From positions 62,001 through 126,000 of the forward strand of contig JAXRKP010000174.1 in NCBI GenBank assembly GCA_037039925.1: a DNA stretch of 64,000 nt. Direction: 5' to 3'. Positions 58,005 to 64,000 of this stretch are shown here, piece after piece. Both the position numbers and the translations under genes were made by a program. Under the pieces are notes generated by a model that did not search any database, had not been told where the DNA came from, and was given only the letters and a program-made list of their open reading frames with translations. The first letter of the stretch is position 1. Each line of letters starts with the position of its first letter. The DNA is from Doris montereyensis (taxonomy: Eukaryota > Mollusca > Gastropoda > Nudibranchia > Dorididae).

Positions 58005-58614
58005 ACGACAAAGCGATACAACACACAGGACTCAGGAGCTCTATCTCAGATGCAGGCTGTGGATCCTCTACAAAGTATACAAAACCAGACTTGTCTTTCG
58101 TATGACGCTACTTCTGGACAGATGTCAATTACTTTAGTAAGAAGCTCCACCCACAAATAAGAAATAATGATTGATAAGAATATGAATCGGATATCAGTGG
58201 CCAATCAGAAACTTCAACAGTACAGAGTTCTAGGTCTAAGGCCGAAAAATATACTAAGCTCGGTTTGAAGGAGACAAATGAAGCAGCGCAGGCCAAAATT
58301 ACAAATGAAATAGTGTTGGACGGTCTATATTATCTCTTAATTTACCAAGGCTTTATGAGAAACATATGGGTAATTTACCAAAGTAAGGGACATAACTGAT
58401 TTTTCACCCCAGGTTCAACAAAAAATTAATAAAATAACAAGTTTTTGTGTTATTCATTTCAAATTTGTTGAAAATGTTAGTTTAATGATTGGAGAATATT
58501 GCCGAACAAGTTTTGAAACAATGTGACTAGCAAGTATGGGGAAAAAATTTGACAAAGTGAGAATTAAGCGTCCTGAAACAAGAGAAAATCTAAATATTAT
58601 TGTCATTTTCACAG

Positions 58615-60260
58615 TTAATGTTTTTCATGAAACTGCAAAACACAATTCATCACAGAGATGTGTTCTGCAAAGTGAGCAGCCAAAAACAGTTTCTGGGCGA
58701 CGATCTGTTTCTGTGCGAACATTGTTGTGACGGCACTGAAAACATTGTTTTTCTCGACGGCGTGTTTAACACGCCTGTGTTCCTTGCGCTCTGGAATTGC
58801 CAATCCAGAGACGGTAGGAGCTGTTTCCTAGAGGCTTTCTTTCTCGAAGAACCGGTCATCAAACTCCTGGCAATAGAAAGGTGGAATGAGTGGCAGGACG
58901 AGGCATGTTTTTGTAAATGTAGGCGTTGAGTAAGGATACCTCAACGAGGTACCAGAAGCAACGCCTCCACCATTTGTGAGACTTCCTCCCGACAGGGTAG
59001 TATGAGTATGACCTCAGTTGGTCGTTTTTATCAACTCCACCCATGTGTTGGTTGTAGAGGACTTGCCTGGGGAATGTCCTTGTTGACAATGCCGTCCTTT
59101 TGTTTTTCTTGGTGCCTGGCCGATTGTTGCGGACACATGTTGACAGCATGGAGAGTGGGCGCTTGTCATTCCACCAACTAGCTACCAGATTTCCACATTG
59201 GGCATTTTGTACTGACCTTTGTCCAAGTTTCCTTTTAGTCCGAGGGCCAGCCTTTTCGATTTTGGCGCGTTGTCGAACAAGAATAAGTGTTCTTGTCAAA
59301 CAGGTCACGAGCAAATTTTACTGAACTAAAGTAATTGTCAAAATAGAAATAGTGATTTTTGTAAAAAAATCTTTTTCTCCAAGTAAGGACACAACATAAT
59401 GCCCAAGTCCATTTGGCATGAGTCGGGCTTCAGACTTTTCTGTGTAGAATGAAAATTCTGATAAGTATCTGGTTGCGGCGTCACACAAACACCAAACTTT
59501 CATTTCCCACGGATTGACTTTTTAGCATTGATGTATTGTTTGAAATAGTCTTCTCTGGAAGGGGATCATCGCCTCGTCAATACTAAGGGCACAGTTGGGT
59601 GAATACTATGTTCTACAGACATTGAGAACAAAGTCACAGGTCGAACTTTGTAGAGCGCATCATGGCCTGGTTGACCCTGAGGAATGAAGCCGTTGCTGTC
59701 AGGAAGATGAAAATATTGAGAAATTTGTTTATCTGTATCTTGACATAACATCTGCAACTTGGGGCACCTTCAAAAGAGGGTCACTTGACCAGTAAAATAA
59801 AATATGTATGAAGGTAGTTTATGTACACCAAACATTATGTTGATGTACTAAAATATTTCGATATCACTATCAGGAGTAACAGTGGAAGCTGACTCAACAG
59901 CATTTCGTAAAGTAGCATAGAGGTTGGTTTTGATCTGCCATTTCCAAAATCAAAGTATCACATCAGGAATAAAAAGGTTGAAGAAATCAATTGGCTCTGT
60001 CCAAATCCAGGTAAAGAGCATTGGGGACCAGAGGCAGAAGTGAAAGGTTCGTGATAACACTCAGGGTGGAGAAAGGTTGACGCCCACTTCAATTCATTCA
60101 AATTGGTACTTGTACTTGTACTTTCGTCTTCTTTTTCATATAAATTGATTAAGTCAGACAGATCGCGGTCGAATCCCTTTCAGATGGAATATCATCACCT
60201 TGGATCGAATTCAATGTCACTTTCATTTCCATCTCCTCTTCTTCATCAACTGGGAGTCTA
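58615..60260 (-). pseudogene. piggyBac (PGBD4-like) transposase relic
   Basis: Minus strand, N to C: an acidic start (VDEEEEMEMKVTLNSIQGDD), FFNLFIPDVIL-like, FGVHKLPSYIFYWSSDPLLK, VPQVADVMSRY, IPQGQPGHDALYKVRPV, SIDEAMIPFQ (first catalytic Asp), WEMKVWCLCDAATRYLSEFS, YFDNYFSS (second Asp), MGGVDKNDQLRSY (third Asp), VGRKSHKWWRRCFWYLVEVS, and a C-terminal Cys-rich domain with QCFQCRHN and FGCSLCRTHLCDELC. All three catalytic aspartates are present, but stops and frameshifts (e.g. near 59860, 59960, 59550, 59410, 58760) break it. TTAA-flanked TIRs were not identified. Confidence 0.88.
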
Positions 60261-61720
60261 AATCAATGGGAACAGATCGTGAGACAGAGCAGGTTGAGAG
60301 AGTTGAGAAAATTAAAAGCCATTTTCAAAAATCATAGCATTGACTAATTAGTGTAATCGTCCTATTGATTTCCGGTAAAAAGCAAAATAACGATACTTTC
60401 ACGATCTCCGCGTAGAAAAGAGTTCACAGCGACGTGAGTCAAGCTACTAGGCGAAAATACGGGTTATATAACTTGTATAAGTTCCACTTTTACCGACCAT
60501 GTGCAGGGCGATCCATGAGAATCCTATAGGCGATCGGAGGCGATGTGGTAAATTAACGGTTATAATATTAATATATTATATTGCACCCGACTTGCAGCAA
60601 CTGTTCATGGTCCATCAAAGTGAAGTGGACAACGCGACGAGCGATCGTCACTGCCTCACCGGATGTCGGTGACGTCACTGAGTCTAGCGGGAGATGTATC
60701 TGGTCCAATATCTTTTTTTAATGGTTGACGGATCAAAAATCTGATTTCAAATTTCAAATTAGCGACTCAAATTCTAGGCAAGATCCAGGCCGAATTTAGT
60801 TTTTCAATTATAAGATAATTTTGAATCAATTCTCCCACCGCGACGGGAGCAGTGGCGGGAAGATTGTGTCTGACACTACTGACAGTGTCACTGACCACTG
60901 ACACGGTGATGAAGCAGATATTATATGTGTGTAGTACAACCGTTGTGATTTATCTCATGTGCACAGCATTTATTACAGATTATTCAATTCAATTCCTAAA
61001 AATAATGGCTGTCTTTCCACCACAAAAGAGGAGGCACCAATTAATGCAGTTGAATCGAGACCGACCTTATATGACAGAGGAGAGAGAAATTACTTACAGT
61101 ACAGTTACAGCAACAGAGATAAGAGATTGAATGTAGAAGTAGAAGGTTTCAATTCATTCGAAATACTCCTTAAAGTAAAGTTAAATTAGACTCGCAACAT
61201 CGGCATTACTGCCATTTAGATGGTGATATTCACCACACATTCCTTAACTTGTTGATGGGGTGAATTGGCATTAAACGCCGTTTGGTGCGCCTTCTTCCTA
61301 AATACAGCATCAAAGCTAACTTGCTTTTTCTTGAAAGCGCCATTGTGTCAAATACAGTGACTAAGTGAGTTGCTTTCAACGATGAATAGTGTGTTACGAT
61401 CTTATTTTTAAAAATGAAGCGGAAAAGGCGGGCGCAGTATACCCATACGTTTTACCAAAATGCATCCGTCAACCGTCTTCATTTTGAAGACAACAGTTGG
61501 ACAGACATTTATTACTAATACTATATTTTCGGCTAAGGCTTGTGCTGTCATTCGTTCGAGCACAGCCTCAGAAAGGTGCACTAGATGAACTGGCAAGCCA
61601 TATTTATAAACATTTACAGGATTGATGAAGAAAAAGACAAAAAACACAGAAAACAAAAGATTTTTAATTTTCGTTCTTTCACTTTGTTTCAAGGGGCATG
61701 TGAATAACTTTAGAGTAGAG
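60261..61720. other. Unrecognised interval right of the piggyBac relic
   Basis: CpG-richer patch at 60400-60680, otherwise AT-rich. A minus-strand frame of 112 codons (61746-61408) with a hydrophobic segment has no ATG start and no family I recognise. Confidence 0.4.
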
Positions 61721-61723
61721 TTT

Positions 61724-61764
61724 AGGAATGCCTCTATTCTGTCCAATTACGCTGATCAACCCGA
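61724..61764 (+). repeat. 40-bp direct repeat, right copy
   Basis: AGGAATGCCTCTATTCTGTC then CAATTACGCTGATCAACCC. Similarity to the left copy stops abruptly on both sides. Confidence 0.8.
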
Positions 61765-61919
61765 AACAATACTAGTACTAGTAGGAGAGTAATGCTGACA
61801 GTGAGGGCATTGTTCATGATGAATTGCTGTCGAACGTTGACACTACGGTATTGACAGTGACAGCGTTGTTCAACTTAGTTCCTGTCTTGGTCCTGGTATG
61901 AGGAGGGGGCTTGTCCTGA

Positions 61920-61975
61920 GGAAGGCGTTGGCGGCATCTCAAGCCAAGTGGATTTGAGCCTCACCAACGTTTTGA
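61920..61975 (+). mobile_element. SINE family B head fragment
   Basis: GAAGGCGTTGGCGGCATCTC and AAGTGGATTTGAGCCTCACC match the tRNA-like head of the copy at 32305 (B-box-like GTGGATTTGAGCC). The rest of the SINE is absent. Confidence 0.45.
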
Positions 61976-64000
61976 ACAATTGTTGAACGGGTCATTTCAA
62001 CTTCAGTTCAACACATATGTCATTGTCATGTACTGTAGTGAGTTAGTGCAATTAGGACATTTAGTAGGAGAAAATGTCAGCAACACCATAGGGGCTCCTG
62101 AAGTGATATTTTGTTTTTATTAGTTACCAGTACACTAGTTACAGGAGTAGCTCAAAATAGTCATCCTATATCAATATCATTCACCAAAAAGTTTGTAGTT
62201 TGTAGTGTCGTTGGTTGCCACATCTTGGATTTGACTTTGATCCAATTTTCAATTATATCTCCTCCGGCCTTAGTTATGTAAAACCACTTAAATTATAGAA
62301 CCTGTGCAGATCGTCTTTGCATTCAATATCTACAGAGGATGTCTTTTTTAAATTATATTTTGGATATTTTTTTAATGAATTTTGAAAGTACCTACGGCTG
62401 TTTTTAATTTATTATTATTATTACTATTAGTATTACAGTATTAGGTACCATGAACTGTTTTTTCAAATGACAGTTGGCAGATACGATACAGTAAATACAA
62501 AACTACATTCAGACAGCTTACAAAAACAAGAACAAACTTAATTTCATCTAAATCGGTCAACAAGTAACTAAATTATGAATTTTAAAAATTTTATTTGGAC
62601 TTCTAAAATTTTCGACAAATGATAAAAGCATTTTTTAGGTCATTTTATTAATTTTAAAGTTGAAATAATTTTAAAAGTAATGATTGGAAACAGGATATAC
62701 ACATAATCAAAGATTTGGCCCTGTAATTTCACAAAACATTAAAGGAAAATATACTTCAACTTCATCAATGAAGTGATGCGACAAACTTGGGGGAAAATAC
62801 CCTGGACTTGGAAAAATTTGCAAATTCTGAAGAAAATGGTTCAAATGCCATTTTTGGAGGCTCATAAAAAAGACAATTTTCAAACTAAGTAAACCAACTC
62901 AAAACTATTTCGAGACAAAGGCTAATGTTTTAGTTTCAAGCAAAAATACCAAATTCATCATAATCGTACCGTAACTCAACTGAGGGTTCCAATTAAAATT
63001 TAATAAAATCGGTCTCTCTGCAACAAGAATGGACTGATACTATAGTACTACTAGTACTGGTATACTAATTTAATTACTAGTACTACCGGTAGGCCTACTA
63101 ATAGTAGTACTTTTGTAGTACTTGAGTAGTGATAAGACCGAGTAATCGGAAATGAAAACTTTCAAAGCTCAGGTCGATTATATATCAAATTAAAGATAAT
63201 GTTATGGTCTATTCTATGATAAAATCATTCCCTAACAAAATTAATTTAGGGGGAAAAATGAATAAATTGATGATAAATTGTATGCGGACATTACACATGC
63301 CGAGAGAAAAAACCTCAATAAATCAAGAACCATAACAACAAGCTATCAAGACATTAGTAAATTACATGTATAAACCAAAGAGAATACATGTAATCAGCTC
63401 TATTTACTTAGATGAAGCATAAAAGTACATATTCAATCATATCATTATAAAATATTCCAGCACAGTCAAAACGTGACAAAAGTAAGTGATGAGTGATATG
63501 GAAATTAAATAAATTGAACAAAAATGTCGATAAGACGAGAACCACAACAGCAAATGAGTCATATTAAAATATATATATATATATATATATATCAAAATAA
63601 AGAGAATTATAATTTATATTTATAAGGCCAATTACAACTAGTTATACTACTACTAAGCCATTGGTAATAATTGGTATTCAAAACTGATGCATTTCTGAGT
63701 GACAAAATGCCACGAGTGCCAGAACTGTGGGGTCCCGACTAAGAAGTTTATATACGGTACATGTTCAATGTTATAAGTATACCGGCACATGTTATAAAAA
63801 AAATATAAGTAACGGTATAAGTTATTATAAGAATATAAGTTATAGTTATATAATATAATATACTATTATTGTGGCAAGTCATGCCATGGCCTACTGAACC
63901 AGTAAGTAGTAGTAAGACATGCCTCACGCTTAATTTAGTATCAGTAGTATCACACTGAATTTGATACAAAACATCTTTCTTTGTTTATAATATAATAATT
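61976..64000. other. AT-rich interval without recognised genes
   Basis: Strongly AT-rich. Contains an (AT)n run at 63573-63592 and clusters of CTAGTACTAGTA-type words at 63050-63130. Nothing else can be supported. Confidence 0.5.

Noticed and set aside
57963..58160. Plus-strand frame reading PTTKRYNTQDSGALSQM
   Set aside because: It looks somewhat protein-like, but the start overlaps the 40-bp dispersed repeat, no splice partner is evident and no family is recognised.
58600..59324. Plus-strand frames opposite the piggyBac relic
   Set aside because: The minus strand carries the recognisable transposase motifs; the plus frames are shadows.
61408..61746. 112-codon minus-strand frame with a hydrophobic segment
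   Set aside because: It starts at TTG, has no in-frame ATG near the start, matches no family I know and has no splice context that helps.

Overview
This window is animal nuclear DNA: spliced genes with GT-AG introns, many retrotransposon types, tRNA-derived SINEs, minisatellites and long microsatellites. The element mix and protein similarities point to a lophotrochozoan, most likely a mollusc. That is an inference; no single feature proves it. Roughly nine tenths of the window is repeats, introns and unrecognised AT-rich sequence.

Two host genes can be read exon by exon. On the minus strand (38101 down to 25170) lies an FBXO21-like F-box gene of four coding exons. Its introns hold a retrotransposon copy, a decayed LINE, a SINE and several small elements. 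On the plus strand (about 46.6 to 57.7 kb) lies an hnRNP A/B-type RNA-binding protein gene: a tiny first coding exon, two RRMs, a Gly-rich tail, a transportin-type (M9-like) nuclear signal and an intron in the 3' UTR. Splice sites and phases fit throughout both genes, yet both carry many one- or two-base frameshifts, mostly at homopolymers, and the hnRNP gene has one in-frame stop. Unpolished long-read sequence is the simplest explanation; decay of both genes is the alternative.

Layout. 1-3.3 kb: a 40-bp minisatellite running off the left edge. 4.3-4.8 kb: a 66-bp repeat. 5.0-7.5 kb: a SINE and two Tigger/pogo-like TIR elements. 9.8-11.9 kb: a LINE with a 5' inversion (twin priming) and a candidate target-site duplication. 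14.4-15.8 kb: a second LINE split by a hAT-type MITE with a perfect 8-bp duplication. 16-24 kb: microsatellites and minisatellites, two of which grew inside dispersed repeats. 25.2-38.1 kb: FBXO21-like gene with its intronic elements. 40.1-42.4 kb: RTE-like LINE ending in a Tc1/mariner deletion derivative (42.36-43.08 kb). 43.5-45.2 kb: another LINE, itself split by a 47-bp LINE stub with an 11-bp duplication. 46.6-57.7 kb: hnRNP gene. 58.6-60.3 kb: piggyBac transposase relic on the minus strand. 60.3-64 kb: AT-rich with no recognisable gene.

I did not find a gene cluster that works as a new biological system. The most informative content is the set of nested, datable transposon insertions and the minisatellites that arose inside dispersed repeats.
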